Shown here in pieces: positions 62,949-64,000 of a DNA stretch of 64,000 nucleotides. This DNA comes from Anseranas semipalmata (taxonomy: Eukaryota > Chordata > Aves > Anseriformes > Anseranatidae). The stretch lies in contig VXAA01001381.1 in NCBI GenBank assembly GCA_013399115.1, forward strand, positions 47,127 through 111,126. Reading direction: 5' to 3'. Position 1 is the first letter of the stretch; every line of letters starts with the position of its first letter. A program made the translations under genes and the position numbers. The notes beneath the pieces were generated by a model, which saw nothing but the letters and a program-made list of their open reading frames with translations, was not told where the DNA came from and did no database searches.

Positions 62949-63918
62949 AAAATCTTGCTTTAATTAGTCAAGATTATTTTCTGTGGCTAGGGCAGAAAAG
63001 ATGTTAAAAAAGATGTATTTTTTGGCTAAGACCTTTTGGTTGAGTTCTCCGATCTTCAAAGCCTAGAAAGTGCAGGAATTTGCATCTGAGGAGGCACTGG
63101 ACAAGTTAGCACTGAAGCTGGATGTAGTTTTCCTTGTCCATTTTTTTTTTTTTTTAATTTATTAATTAATTTAATAAGGCTCAAATACCAGTTTGTCAGC
63201 ATAATACAATATATCATTAAATATGAAAAAAGACAGAGATATGTGCCCTTGAAACTCCTGCTGGGTAGAAATTAAATTAGTTCTCTTACCTAACATTTTT
63301 TGTGTAGTCTGCATTTTGTATGTGTATAATTGCCATTAATGTTTTTTATGTGTTGTTAGAAAAGTATAAACAGGTCCCTTCCTGCAAACCAAACATGAAC
63401 AAAGAATATAATACAATGGAAAACATTCAACTTTGGTGTTGAAAATTTGTTTTCTTACTGTTACTAATATTTTAACCTAGTTAGCATTAGAACATGGCAC
63501 ATTTCAGAAAGCCATACTATATGAGGAAAATGTGTACAAAGTAAACCTGCTTGTGATCACTACTTTTTGGTTTTTAATTTTCTCTTTTTTTTTTTTTTTT
63601 TTTGCTTGTAGCTTTAAAAATACAGAACTGCATCTCCATTTCTTCCTCTCATTGTGATTCAGGTTTTCTCTTATTTTTGCATTTACTGCATATTCATTGC
63701 AGTACCTCTGCTTCATTGAAATGTTTCTACAGTTTATTGTCTCATCTTTCCATTTATTTGAAAATAAAATATGTGATCTAAAACTGCAGCATTCTTAATT
63801 GGCTAAATACATTCAGTTCTTCTATTCTGAAACACTATTCTTTGCTCTCTAGATCAGATTCATTGCAGGTATCTGCTTCTGCCAGTGACAGTTGAAGATT
63901 CCTGATGGTTTTGTGTTT

Positions 63919-63992
63919 GTTTTTTTTTTTTTTTTTTTTTTTTTCTTTTTCTGCTTCGTGGGGGTTTTAAACTTTTTTTTTTTTTTTTTTTT
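63919..63992. repeat. Two long poly-T runs at the window end
   Basis: Runs of about 26 T and about 18 T are separated by about 30 bp containing TTCGTGGGGG. Lengths are unreliable in such homopolymers. Confidence 0.88.
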
Positions 63993-64000
63993 GCGGCAGT

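Larger units (their letters stand above)
58196..64000. other. Gene-free stretch rich in poly-T
   Basis: No gene is supported. Open frames are 87 codons or shorter. T-rich tracts lie at 59392-59442 (with TTTG interruptions), 60038-60056, 61644-61660, about 63143-63157, about 63583-63603, about 63919-63944 and about 63975-63992. The last two sit about 30 bp apart at the window end. None has an identifiable retroelement body. Confidence 0.6.

Noticed and set aside
63919..63992. Poly-T runs as tails of inserted retrocopies on the minus strand
   Set aside because: No SINE, LINE or processed gene body is recognisable next to them, and the element could lie beyond the window.
1..64000. CRISPR arrays, operons, phage or other prokaryotic systems
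   Set aside because: No regularly spaced repeats, no dense coding, and transposon content is clearly avian.

Overview
This window looks like AT-rich, gene-poor nuclear DNA from a bird. The avian call rests on interspersed repeats recognised by eye. Seven fragments belong to the CR1 LINE family. They include a well preserved 3' end with the octamer-type tail (46706-46972) and one with a GAATA/GAACA-type tail (18686-18985). There is also a near-complete solo LTR of the ERVL-like type common in bird genomes (4791-5383). I could not narrow the host to an order.

I support no protein-coding gene. The longest open frames are 171 codons (48954-49469, +), 157 (27419-27892, +), 141 (38761-39186, +), 139 (35702-36121, +) and 135 (31038-31445, -). 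That is about what six random frames of this length give. None shows a recognisable domain, a run of spliced exons or a consistent protein signature. I see no tRNA, rRNA, CRISPR array or CpG island. The window is best read as intergenic DNA or the inside of a very long intron.

Layout: 1-4790 is unique AT-rich DNA with one assembly gap. 4791-5383 is the solo LTR. 8475-8838 is an old CR1 relic. 13985-14140 is a MIR-like SINE relic. 18353-18985 holds two CR1 3' ends of different subfamilies, both on the minus strand. 21900-22340 is unique DNA with several homeodomain-type TAATTA/TAATTG cores. 39631-39911 has a second MIR-like relic followed by a CR1 3' end. 42685-42965 is another old CR1 relic. 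45756-46972 is a complex low-complexity zone: gap, (ATT)n, two CCCTTT-type arrays and a CR1 3' end. 53943-54029 and 58109-58195 are two diverged copies of one element. 56357-56780 is an old CR1 on the minus strand. The last 0.5 kb is rich in poly-T.

The observation most worth following is the diverged pair near 53.9 kb and 58.1 kb. They align without gaps over 87 bp at 65 matching positions, and the sequence does not match a repeat I know. They could be a duplicated regulatory element or two copies of an uncatalogued ancient repeat. I found no convincing undescribed multi-gene system, and the absence of genes makes one unlikely.
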